A stretch of 64,000 bases of DNA from Macrolepiota albuminosa (lineage: Eukaryota > Basidiomycota > Agaricomycetes > Agaricales > Agaricaceae). Shown here one piece after another: positions 34,898 to 46,040 of this stretch; positions within the stretch are counted from its first letter, which is position 1, and every line of letters starts with the position of its first letter. The notes beneath the pieces are model-generated. The model made no database searches, had not been told where the DNA came from, and saw nothing but the letters and a program-made list of their open reading frames with translations. The stretch spans positions 124,001-188,000 of the forward strand of contig JAMWFC010000040.1 in the NCBI GenBank assembly GCA_027475525.1. The letters run 5' to 3'. The position numbers and the translations under genes were made by a program.

Positions 34898-36700
34898 TCA
34901 CAACTCATGCATTCTTTTAGGGGGTACCTCATACTCCAAAAGTTTGCACTTGATATAAACCCAGAGATGTTCAATGGGATTGAGGTCAGGGGATTGGGCA
35001 GGCCAGGATATCACAATGATGTTGTTATCAGAAAACCAGGTTGTTGCCCATTTGGAGGTGTGTTTTAGGTCATTGTTCTGCTGAAAATATTGTTCTTCCT
35101 CCTCCATTTCCAACTTTTCAAAGCTTTCCATCACTCCCTCATCCAAAATCTCACAATATTGTGTAGCATCCATCTTCCCCTGAACCTCTATGAGCTTTTC
35201 TACTCTATTCCAACCCATGCAGCCCCATACTATTAAATTGTTTCCTCCTCCATGCTTGACAGTTGATGTAGTGGTGCAGTCAGATAGTGATTCTCCTGGA
35301 ATTTTCCACACATATACCTTCTCATCTGATCCAATCCAATCTAGGGGCGCGATGGAGTAGTGGTCTCCATTGCGCGTCTGCCATTGCACCCCGGCAGACA
35401 CCAACAAGGGGGAAAAATATGAGTTTGCACCATGAACGACCGTTCAAACCCCCAAGGTTGCAGAATCCACTCTCTCTTATCGGCACATCTTCAATTCTCC
35501 ACTACCGATGATCCGTGTCTTTATTTTCATGGCCACGGATTCTCTGAATCATCGACATCGATCTTTGTCAGCTGGCATGCATCCCATACAACCCCATCAG
35601 CACATTTCATCAAGACAAGTGGTACTCCAGCCTCCACACGCGATTGGCTCCCGTGATGGGGACCTCGCCTACCCCCAAATATCCAGGCCCTGCGGCCAGG
35701 GACCTTGTCCACCCCCGGTAAACGGAAAGAGCCGGAACCCAGCTCTGAATCACTGCATTATGGACACGTGCCGGAGTAAGTCTCGGCCAGGACAGAAGAA
35801 AAAATGGACAATGAAGCGGAGGACTCGTGACAATGGAATTGGGCCGCATCTGATTCGACTCGCACACATCAACCGTTCACTCTGTCAATATAGCAGGATC
35901 TCACACACCACGGGAGGTCATGGACATCCCGCGTCCGCACATCACTGGTCTCGAATTTACCCTATCTTGAACCCGCACTAACCCTAACCTTACCTTTGAT
36001 TTACTGCGACGTGAACCCGCTACTATACATGCTAACATACAATCAATATGAGGAAAGTTCTACTCTACAAAAAATACATACATCGGTACCAACAAACGCT
36101 GCTCCCTGTATATGGTACTGTACATCCGGCCTATCGGCCCGCCTCTTAGCTCAGTATTGTAGCTTGCCGGCGTTAAACAGAATTCATCATCATCATCATC
36201 ATCATCCAATCCAATCAATCTTTGTCTCATCATTCCACAAAACCCTTTTCCAATCCTCCACTGTCCAGTTTTCATGATACTGAGCAAATTTGAGCTGGTT
36301 TGCATGATGAGCAGCCTTGAGCATAGGAACTTTCTTCTTTGTTGCTGAGCAAAAGCCTGCCTCCTTCAATGCATTTCTGACTGTCTGAGGATTGACAGGA
36401 CTAGAGATGACAGAATTAATGAACTGTATAGCTTGGACAGCATTATCCAGCTTCCCAGTAGTAATTTGATGAATAATAGACTGTTTGTCATGTGCTGTAA
36501 GCTTGGAAGGACAACCTCCAGGATGATTCTCTTTGTTGCTCTCCAGCTCTTTGCTGATCCTCCCCACAGTGCCTTTTTCCAGGCCAGCTTTTGCTTGAAT
36601 TTGACACTGAGAATACCCCTCATTAAGGAGAGAAGCAACAAAAGAGCGATTGGCAGCAGAAACAGGTCACATAATGGTGGTAGAGTATCAAGAAGGTGAT
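34898..36700 (-). pseudogene. Tc1/mariner transposase (DD34E), disrupted
   Basis: Minus strand. The N-terminal HTH part reads SLLNEGYSQCQIQAKAGLEK near 36570-36640, then GRISKELESN and VNPQTVRNALKEAGF. The first catalytic Asp lies in VLWNDETKIDWIG. The ORF is then cut by the inserted retroposon and resumes at DWIGSDEKVYVW. The second catalytic box reads QQNNDLKHTSK instead of QQDNDPKHTS, so the Asp is replaced by Asn. The third box SPDLNPIEHLW is intact, 34 residues later. Dead by both the insertion and the Asp-to-Asn change, a transition. Confidence 0.88.
35342..36203 (+). mobile_element. SINE/LINE-like retroposon with (CAT)n tail, nested in Tc1
   Basis: 862 bp inserted in the transposase, with a 13-bp target-site duplication ATCCAATCCAATC (35329-35341 and 36204-36216). 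It ends in a (CAT)n run (about 36184-36203), as many SINEs and LINEs do. The head has a possible Pol III A box TGGAGTAGTGG near 35353 and B box GTTCAAACC near 35443. It is CpG-rich within CpG-poor hosts, so it is the youngest of the three nested elements. No RT seen. Family unknown; too long for a simple SINE. Confidence 0.75.
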
Positions 36701-37439
36701 TGATTGAAGTTGAATATGCCAAATTAGTACAAACAAGGTCACATGACATTGTTTATACTTTCCACAAGATGTTTCCATCTTCTACTGCTGAAAAGTATTG
36801 AGAAAATATGAAAATTAAAGTGAGTCAAAAAACTGCCCCAATGATTAAATATTTTGTTTGATTTATTAATCAGCAAGTTCTTGTCCAAATCACATGATTT
36901 ATATGTCATTATAAAGCCAAGATGTAGTTGTATGTCATGTGAATTTCTACGATTTCTTGCCTACATAATTGTTGCACACCATGTGAATCTTTCCAAAAAG
37001 GCCAAACATTGGGGCAGTTTTTTGAGCTAATGTATAATGACCACACCTTGCTGTGGTGCATCCTGGAAGGGGGTGGTATGGCAGGGAAGACTATTGAGGA
37101 ATCTTGGATGGCATGTATTGCACATTTAGAGACTCAGCAAAAGGAAAAGGACAAGAAGAAATTGTCATCAAAAATCACTGTCACATCTTAAGGAAAAGCA
37201 GCATTTACCCTGGAAGGTGATGCCGACACAATAGCTGCATATATAGCCACTCAAGAAAAAGTAACAATGACAACAGAATTTGCAGGCATAGCCTCAGATG
37301 CTATCTCAATGACAGGCTCCATTGAGGAAGTTGAAGCCCTGGAATTCAAAACATTAGTTGCTTTGGAAGAGGATCTCAGGATAGGAATCAATTGCAATGA
37401 TCACCTGATAAATAATTCAAAGGGTGAAATCACATTGAC

Positions 37440-38500
37440 AAGTTCAAACAGTCTGACCATGTCATTCTACCTAGATTCTGGAGCCAAAGTACACATCTTA
37501 CCAGACCCTTCTGACTTTACCTTTCTGACTATGATTTCCAAAAGACCTCTTTGAGGCATAGATGGCACTGCTATCTTTGCAAAGAGAATGGGAAGCATAC
37601 AACTCATAGCAAATAAAGGCACTTGTATCAAAATAGAGAATTCATTGTACATTCCAAAGTCTGCTGTAAAACTACTCTTAGTCAGCAAACTTGCAAAATG
37701 AGCCAAGATAATCACCACACTCGACAATACAGAAGCTACTCTAGTCTAGAAGTCCACAAAGTCTATAATTGCCCTGCCACACTTATTTCCCAGAAAGACC
37801 TATATGCAGTGAGCTTAGCCCCCAACCTTGCATATGCCACCCATGCCTCACCTAATATTGAAACTTGGCACAGGAAACTGGGCCATGCAAATTACCAGGC
37901 AATACTTCAGATAGCATGAGCTGAGATGATCAAAGGTATGCCCAAGACCTTCTCCTCAAAGCCTCCTAAATATAATCATTGCATTCTCAGTAAACAGACA
38001 CACATGCCAGTACTGAAGAAAAGGAAGAAGAGAGAAGGGCATAGGGCATTGCAATGGCTTGAAAAGATATGGGTAGATCTAGCAGGTCAATCTACAGTAA
38101 TATCATGTATGGGCAACAATTATATTATGAATATAGTGGACAATTTTACAAACAAACCATAGTCTATCCCTCTAAAGTCCAAAGATGATGGGTTTCCAGA
38201 GTTGCAGGCCTGGATTCTGGCTCATGAGAAAGAAATTGTGAGAAAGTAAAAATTCTATGCACTGGACAAGATGGTGAGTTTAATAGGATTGACTATAAGG
38301 AATGGTGTAGATTGAGAGGCATAATTGTAGAAGTTGGTGCCCCATATACATCTGCCCACATTGGCTGAGTAGAGTGTATGCACTGCATGTTGATGGAGAA
38401 GGCTTGTTCAATGCAGATTGCCTCAAAATGTCCACCATTCTTATAAGACAGATTCTATCTCACAGCTGCACACCTACATGGCAAAACAAAGACATCTGCT
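37440..38500 (+). pseudogene. Copia protease and integrase
   Basis: The protease active site reads FYLDSGAKVHILPD near 37465-37510. The integrase zinc-binding part reads NIETWHRKLGHANYQAIL near 37855-37910 and HCILSKQTHMPV near 37978-38015, with the second Cys of the CxxC pair missing. The catalytic core starts at WVDLAGQ near 38070-38090 and continues through YIMNIVDNFTNKP. Stops and frameshifts are frequent. Confidence 0.8.
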
Positions 38501-39239
38501 GTTGACAATACTATATCTGACAAGTTATGGTACGGAGTAAGACCTGATTACTCATATATTTGAGAGATTGGCTGTAGGGTATTTGTCTTGATCCTAGGCA
38601 AGCACAACCCTAAAGTGTATAAAAGATCAATTGAATGCATGTTGATAGGCTATGACATGAATTCAAAGGCATATAGATGCTATGATAGACAATACAGAAG
38701 GTCTACAGCTCATATCACATATGCTTTATTAAGAGTCATGATGACCAGCCACTAGTAGAACATCCTGCACCCTAGGATGTGAACAAAACTATACTTCCAA
38801 CAATACAATTCATATCAGTTAATTCAAATACCCAACTATTAACAAAAACTCATGATGAAGACAAGCCCATATCAATTCCCAGTATTGTTGAACCTGACTT
38901 GACCCAACCTGAACTAGTGGCAACTATTCTACCACCACAGGCACCTCTAGCACTGGCACCAGTGAATGAGCCAACTCAGCTATGGTGTTCAGGATGGATG
39001 ACGATACTGACAGTAAAGGCAGCTCCAAACAATGTGCAGCAGGAAACTTGACTGGAGAAAGCAGTAAGAGAAGCAAAAGAGTCAGCAGACAGGGTCAAGG
39101 AAGCTAGAAAAGAACAACAAACAGCACTGAAAGACTTGCAATGTGAGGTACTGGAGATCAAGCATAATACAAGTAAGTGTGAGCAATAAACTCAATTGTA
39201 TTATGATAGCATTGAACATGATTGGAGATCCACACAACA

Positions 39240-40847
39240 CAGATCCAAATAGTGATCCAGATATACCAAGGACGTTGGAGGAGGCTAAATCATCATCAGA
39301 CTAGTCAAGGTGGAAAGCATCTTACTGTGAAGAACTAAATTCACTGCAGGAGATGGGAGTTTGGAAACTGGTTCCGCATGAGAAAGTATCAGCAGGGCAA
39401 AAGATATTCAAAGGATGCTTTATCTTTACAATCAAACAAGATGAACGTGGCAACATCACGAGGTTCAAGACTACAAGGCTTTACCATGATACAAGGAAGA
39501 GACTTTAAGAAGACGACCTCACTAACAGCACGTGTGGAATCATGGTGGATTCTTCTTCACTTAGTGGCTGCAAGGGGTTGAGATGCAACTCAAATTGATA
39601 TCAAGATGGCATTTGTGAATGGAGTTTTATCTAAGAAGGAGCAGATTTACATGCAACAACTGAAGGGCTTTGAAGAGAGAGGCAAAGAGGATTGGGTATG
39701 CAAACTGGTGAAACCACTGTATAGAATGAAGCAGGCAGGCTTGAAATAAAATACTGGACAATGTCATGAGGAGACTGGGTTTCAACTAATTGAGTTGTGA
39801 GGCATACATCTATTACCAGAAGTCTGACCAAGAAACAGTGATTACAGATGTCCACATTGATGATTTTTTAGCAATTGCAAGCTCAAAGACTGCAAATGAC
39901 AGCTTCAAGGAGGAGTTGAGGAAGGTATGGAATATCTCAGACATGGGGACTCTACAACACATTGTAGGAATTGCAGTGGAATGAGACCACCCCCATCAAC
40001 ATGTATTCCTTTCACAGACAACTCTCATTGACAAACTCACATTCCAGTATGGCCAATCTGAGGCTTTCCCTCTGATAGTCTCCATGGAACCAGGATTAAA
40101 ACTTTGTTGATAAACCAATTGCTGCTCAGTGACACAGATCGCAAGAAGTTAGAGAGGATTCCTTATAGAAATCTAGTTGGCAGACTACTTTGGCTGGCCA
40201 TATCCACTCATCCAGACATTCAGTATGCAGTACAGCAATTGTCACAGTTTCTAGATTGCTACTCATACACTCATTGGAATGCTGTGATATGAGTTCTCCA
40301 CTACTTAAAAGGCATACACTCAATACAATTATGACTTGGTGGGGACACATCAATAAACTTGATGGGTTTCACAGACTCAGATTGGGCAAAGTGTCAGAGA
40401 GTATGCATGGTTACTGGATGCTAGCTTAATATTGTGGGCAACATGGAAACAAGAAATGGTTGTGGCTTTCTCATGCAAGACAGAGTATATAGCTGCATTT
40501 AAGGCAGCGCAGGAGTGTATCTGATTGCAAATGGTGTTGAAGACATTGGAACATTCACTGGACAAAGCCATGACAATACTCTGTGACAATAACTCTGCAA
40601 TAAACCTATCAGAGAATCTACTTTTACATTCACGCATCAAACATGTTGATATAAAGTACTATTTTCTACAGGAACATGTCGTGATAAAAGAGGTTTAGAT
40701 ATGCTATATCAATACAAAAGACAACATTGCAAACATATTTACCAAGGCCTTATCTGCCTCACAGTTTACCCGCCTATGCAATATCATGGATTTACAGTAA
40801 CACAATTTCATATGAGAAGAAGCACCACACTTTATGATGAGGAGAAG
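39240..40847 (+). pseudogene. Copia reverse transcriptase and RNase H
   Basis: RT motifs are visible across shifted frames: ATQIDIKMAFVNGVLSKKEQ near 39585-39645, IYMQQLKGFEERGKEDWVCK, and the catalytic box HIDDFLAIAS near 39855-39885 (normally YVDD). RNase H reads PYRNLVGRLLWLAISTHPDI near 40159-40220, then GFTDSDWAK near 40365-40390, LCDNNSAI and DNIANIFTKAL. At least ten stops or frameshifts prevent translation. Confidence 0.85.
40837..40847 (+). promoter_or_regulatory. Copia polypurine tract
   Basis: The purine-rich run GATGAGGAGAAG lies immediately before the 3' LTR and would prime plus-strand DNA. The same place in copy A reads GTGAGGAGGAG. Confidence 0.65.
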
Positions 40848-41116
40848 TGTTACAATCCAGAGGTTTAGGACACTGTAAGTGTGCCTGACCCTTTCATATA
40901 TCACACCATTTACATACCATTGTCATATATCAGACAAAGCTACTATAGAGTATATATATTCATCTACTGGCAAATAGGCACTTTCAGTTATTTCTACACA
41001 GACTGAGAGTGAGTGATAACGTTGACTATACAATACATAAATACTTACTTACCTTACCTAGATCAGAAGACTTACTGTCTGTTTTAATCTAGGTTACCCA
41101 GTGTTAGATTCCAACA
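40848..41116 (+). repeat. Copia 3' LTR, copy B
   Basis: 269 bp. Over about 250 aligned bases it differs from the 5' LTR by 14 transitions, no transversions, and small indels. Followed by ATAGT. Confidence 0.92.
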
Positions 41117-44100
41117 ATAGTGTGTCAAGCTGTCATTGTGATGACATGTGACTCAATTTACTGTGTCCACCATGGTCTCTACATGTGCATCTATCACACT
41201 AGCCAAATCCCAAGGTTTCATATCAAATATCTCTATAAGATCAAGAATAATCTTGCAGGTCCATCAGCTTTGAACTATTGCCAGAATCTTTCAACCAATA
41301 TAATTTATATCTACTGCATACATAGTGACTTGGAAAGGTCAATACAAAAATATCTTATATCTCTAATTATGACTTCCTCTTTGCTGACTCTTCAAATGCC
41401 TTGACTATATATGCCTCTGATACTCACCACAACTCAAAAATCTAATAAGGCTACAAATAACACTACAACTTCAAAATTGACTGAATCAGGATAAAGCAAA
41501 GAGCAGGAGAGATAGAAAGGAATATTGCTTTGATTTGAATACTACAGAATTTCAATTTTTTTTCTCACATGTATTGTTTTTTTTTTTTGAGAATTCATGC
41601 TCACATTTGATGGTTTGTTGATTAATTCAGCTATGAACAAAGGAGATACTCAGCTATTAGCAGTATTAAATTTGAGAAGTTTCTTTTTTAGGCATCAATG
41701 TTAATGTGCTATAATTTGTCTTCTGAATCAAAGGGCTGGTTACAGTATGACACATTTATAATTAGGACAGAAAGAAGCATCCAAAAAGTATTGGATGGTC
41801 TCATTTAAATGCAAACAAATTAAAGTTCAAGAATTAGTTTGAGTTCAATTATTTCAAACAATTTATACATGTAATATTAGTATGACTTCAATTTGCATAT
41901 CACATTTAACAGTCTTCTTCTTTTTCTACCTACTTTTTCTTTCTTCAAGAGTAGTATAATGTAGTTATAGAGTTTTGTTAAGTTCTTGATTTTTTAAGTC
42001 TTTCAAATGCATAAAATTCAGTTCTACAAGTGTAGAGATGACAGTAAAAAAAAGACTAAAGTTGCTATGCTATAAATGTCTAAATAAGGCTGAGACCAGC
42101 CTACTCCATTACAAGTAGTCAAACAAACAATTACTAATCTGGTAATTGGAGATCATTTTTGGCTGCTTTAAATGCAGAAATCAAGAATACAACAAGAAAA
42201 AGAGCTGTTTATTATATTGGCTAAATTATTTTCAAGATTAAACTGTTAAAGCCTTACTATAGTTTAGAAATGCTGAATTCACATCTTGTTGATTCACTGC
42301 TCAAGCTAGATTGAGTATTTATGCATGGATTTGTAGAAATTGATATCTTGAATTTAAGTTGTAATTTAGAAAAATAAGAATGGTAGAAATAAAAAAAAGA
42401 AGAAAAAAGCTGGTTATGACATCACAGTGCATATATGTGACTAAATTTTAACTATATGCATTTTTTAAACTCTGAAGTATAGTATCACATGTGATAAAAA
42501 TACTCTATATCTTAATGCTTTTAATAAAACTGTGAAAATAACTCCACAACTTTAGATAGCTTTAGAAAATCTATGCTGAATATTAGACAATTAAGATTAT
42601 GACAACATCTTGCAGAAGTGGTATATAAAGTCTTATTGTTATTTATTGTTCTTAATAATACTGTTAAAGTTTGGAAAAAGTGCAACAATAGTACAAACTG
42701 CTGATATATATAAAATTGCTTATAATTTGATATGGCTGCTTCAGAATTCAATATTATAGAACTTCATTAATATGATCATGCATTCTTGCCTTGCAACAAA
42801 AAACCTACTGGCTTTATGCTCTGTTCTATTCAGTATGAAAATCAATATGATGAAATGTGAGTACTAATCTTAAAACTGACTTATCTAATCTGTTATTTGG
42901 TCAACCCTAATACTTACTTAGTATATTAGAAATATTCAGCAAGGCAGAAACTAGATTGATTATTGAATAATAGTTCAAAATTGTTTTATAGCACCAAAAT
43001 CATCAACCTAATCTATATTTGAGATGAAGTCTACTATGGCCCCAATATTTGCCAGCCTCACATTTCGTGGTTTATCATCTAAATCAGAGTCTGAGTAGGC
43101 ATTAATACTATAAGTTATAGAGTTTGAAACAAGCAATGATGACTATTTAACATAGACACTGATGATACCAATTTAAGCATTGCATCTTACTGCTTTGATA
43201 TTCTTTTTTTGGACTTTCTTATAATTATAACTTGCCACTGAAAACTCCAAATTATACAGAGAGTACACTTATAGCATTTTCTATGCTTAGTGCCTGTAGA
43301 AATCTTAGCACACAAGTCTAGCAGCATACACATAGCAATAGGTCATCCATACTCAATTCTATCATCTTAGTTCTATCCTGACAGTGGTGTGGTCTTTCCT
43401 GTCAATTAGCAATAGATTTTCCTCCATACTCAATTCTATCATCTTAGTTCTATCCTGACAGTGGTGTGGTCTTTCCTGTCAATTAGCAATAGATTTTCCT
43501 CCATTTCAATGACTTTACTATCTTCATAGCATCACCTGAGCTTTTTCTGGGTGACAGTAACTTCAAATATATATACTTTTTATAGGAATACAGCTCTTTT
43601 TCACTATCATAGACTTTAGTTTTCTTTAGCACTTTCTTTAAATTGCTAAGGAAACTTTGTCTCCTAGTGTTTTTTATTCTACTCATTCTTGGCCTCATAC
43701 CTATAGCCAGATATTTAAGCTTTGATATGCTACAGACTAAGTTTGATTTTTATCATGACCTTGAATAGCTAAATACTTTTATCACACACTTTTTACAACT
43801 ACTGCTTTAGTGTCTGGATCAGTAACTTTATTTTGTTCTTATTGCACTCTCAAAGATTATTGATATATTCTCTGAGATTCTTACCACTTAGTGTACTCAA
43901 CACATATAGTAACTAAGTAGCTGTAATTGTAACAGCACCTAGACTTTGGATGTCATAAGCAACAAGTGATTGTTCATTCTTTGATCAAGGTCTACTCATG
44001 GTGTCACATGCCATGGATCACAATGGAGGGTGAACTCTAATTACCTACAGACATCATACAAGTAGATGACTGTAGCATAGATTAAGATACTTACTGTATC

Positions 44101-44480
44101 TGAGTTCATTTAGGTCCCACTGGTTCAGGCTCCAACAAGGACACAATTGAAAAATAGAGGGGTTGGAATATGCTGGCAGGTCATGGGCAATGAAAAATGA
44201 GGACAAAAACATGCATAAAACCATTCCAGTCAGACCTAAGTTTGAGATGATGTGTACTTTCATATTGCTATCTAATAGCACCATGCTGGTGTAGAATAGA
44301 TATGAGTTACTTTTTGATGACACCTCTTGTAGTACTGATTGTATTGATATCTGATCATATATGATCCATGGATTGAATATTCATCTCCTCAATGGCTACC
44401 TTCAGCATGATAACTTTGTAGTTAATAACAGCAAAGGAACTTGATGTTTTTTTGTATATCATCCAACTGAAAGCTGATTA
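41117..44480. repeat. AT-rich, CpG-depleted repeat block, copy B
   Basis: Second copy of 864-4150. Identity is nearly complete over 41230-42940 and somewhat lower at both ends. It contains one 77-bp duplication (43346-43499) that copy A lacks. Confidence 0.75.
43346..43499 (+). repeat. 77-bp tandem duplication #7 (probable assembly artefact)
   Basis: The unit 43346-43422 is repeated from 43423 with period 77; the match extends 82 bp. The homologous place in copy A (about 3094-3172) has a single copy, so the extra unit arose after the duplication or in assembly. Confidence 0.88.
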
Positions 44481-44629
44481 AGATGAAACAACGAGATTGG
44501 TTGAACTTCCCATAATCTGATGGCCCGCTTCCAAAATGTAAAACACAGCCAACAAGCACTTACAGGCTAAAGCAACGTTATGTTGCGATCCAGCGCTGAT
44601 CAACCCAAATGATCGACTACCCTCGTGAT

Positions 44630-44805
44630 AGATCACCAACGCTGAATGACGGACATATATCGTCCTTGTCAATGGACACCCTCAGTTATTTGTACACAGA
44701 CTGAGGGTGGGTCAAGTTGCCTATGAATCATTAGATATCGAACTTACAAATACCATAGAGTCGGATACTTATTGTGTCTGTATCTAGGCCTCAACACGTT
44801 AAAGG
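44630..44805 (+). repeat. Diverged copia-LTR relic, copy B
   Basis: Same as 4300-4475 with one or two base differences. Keeps the CACCCTCAGT/ACTGAGGGTG stem. Confidence 0.55.
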
Positions 44806-46040
44806 TACACTAAGGATGCAGATACACTGTGGAAAGAATGGAATAGACCAAATTGTCTGTAAAGAATTTCCTTTATATCCTAGGCTAAAAATCCTTCCTT
44901 TCAGCAGGTGTCAATTAGAGTTTGTATGGACGGGCCTGCTGTACCCACGGCCACGTGTGAAATTAACAGCCTTTCGGTACCACTACCAGACCTCAAGTTC
45001 CAGAACCAGCAAGCTATAAGTTAGATTCTCACACCAAAGATAGACTCTGATCTAGAGCTCGGGTCTAGAAGTCGCTGAACTTGCAAAAAATGAGCCTGAT
45101 CCTTCCTCATACTTGATTTGATTGTTTATTTGTAAGCTCTTTGTTTGACTTGTTCCCTTCTTTCGGTTTTACTTATCATCTCGTCCAGAAAAGGGTTGTG
45201 CAACGGGCATTCATCTACGTAGTTCGAGTACTTTCAAAGAGTTTCAAAGAATCTAACGCATGAGAAAACCACCATAAGACCGTAAGTTAACATCACTTCT
45301 CAGTAAAAATAAAGAACAACTGATGGTGCATCATACATTTGTTGCAGCTCTAGGCATATTTAGTGAATAGGCACTAGGGTGTTGGATGGGTCTTGTCTAG
45401 GATGAGGGTGTCGCACATTACGGTGGATCATAATTTTTGAACTTGGAAAGACGTACGTTCACACATCTGCGATGGTTCTGTCGATCAGGAATGGTGATTC
45501 TTCTATGATAGTATGATACATTTGACAACGGTGTAGACATGTCTGCACGGTATAGCACGCATCAAGAAGAAGCCATCAAGAGATGAGACTAGAACGTACA
45601 TCTGCTTTGGATGCCAAGAAAAGGCGAGAATGAAGGTGAAAGTCTTTACAAATATGTTTATGAAGGCTTGAAGTGAGATCAGGACCTTTAGAAGGGAGTC
45701 CTTGTCCCTATAAAATCTAGTATCTCTGCAATGTAGCGAAGGCTATATTCACACATTCGTATTAGTGTTGGACACCTTCCATCTCTTATGGATAATTACT
45801 GTCTCCAAGCCGCAATTTTCTCGAAATGAAACGTTATCACCTTCCTGGAACCAACGTCCGAGTCGGTCGACAGCGCCACAAGAAGCAAACAGAATCACAC
45901 ATCTTCCTGCTATAACGACACTCGGATGTTCGTTGGTTTGCTAAATCAGATGGTGTTGTATCCAGTAACTATCGTGCCACTGAACCTTATAAGAGCTTAA
46001 CACAACTGTACCTGCTAACCAACACGACATACACTCACCG

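Larger units (their letters stand above)
34564..37032 (-). mobile_element. Tc1/mariner transposon nested in copia gag
   Basis: 2469 bp, flanked by TA (34562-34563 and 37033-37034). The ends are CACTAGCTCAAAA and its inverted partner CATTAGCTCAAAA, extending to terminal inverted repeats of roughly 200 bp. Each arm carries TCAAAAAACTGCCCCAAT at its outer end and the same word inverted at its inner end. Without the inserted SINE-like sequence it would be about 1.6 kb, normal for the family. One transposase gene on the minus strand, inactive. Confidence 0.9.
33690..37190 (+). pseudogene. Copia gag, interrupted by Tc1/mariner
   Basis: Frames reading LPTLEFKLGPDIIAKMQKVD, WFYTMNLEPLMVQLWEYIF and LKEHYGGAMSVQQVCLLQEA, broken by stops at about 33912 and 34127, form a copia gag. 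The zinc knuckle CTGCKSWGYPFYT is cut at 34563 and resumes at 37035 as YNDHTLLWCILEGGGMAGKT. Removing the inserted element would reunite the knuckle, which proves the nesting order. Confidence 0.8.
33249..41116 (+). mobile_element. Ty1/copia LTR retrotransposon with nested insertions, inactive
   Basis: 7868-bp element with 5' LTR 33249-33580 and 3' LTR 40848-41116, flanked by ATAGT at 33244-33248 and 41117-41121. A PBS matching the initiator-tRNA-Met anticodon arm follows the 5' LTR; a purine tract precedes the 3' LTR. Domain order gag, protease, integrase, RT, RNase H is that of copia. It carries many stops, and gag is split by a 2.5-kb Tc1/mariner element. The LTRs differ only by transitions and small indels plus a 5'-LTR internal duplication, so it is old. 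Confidence 0.92.
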
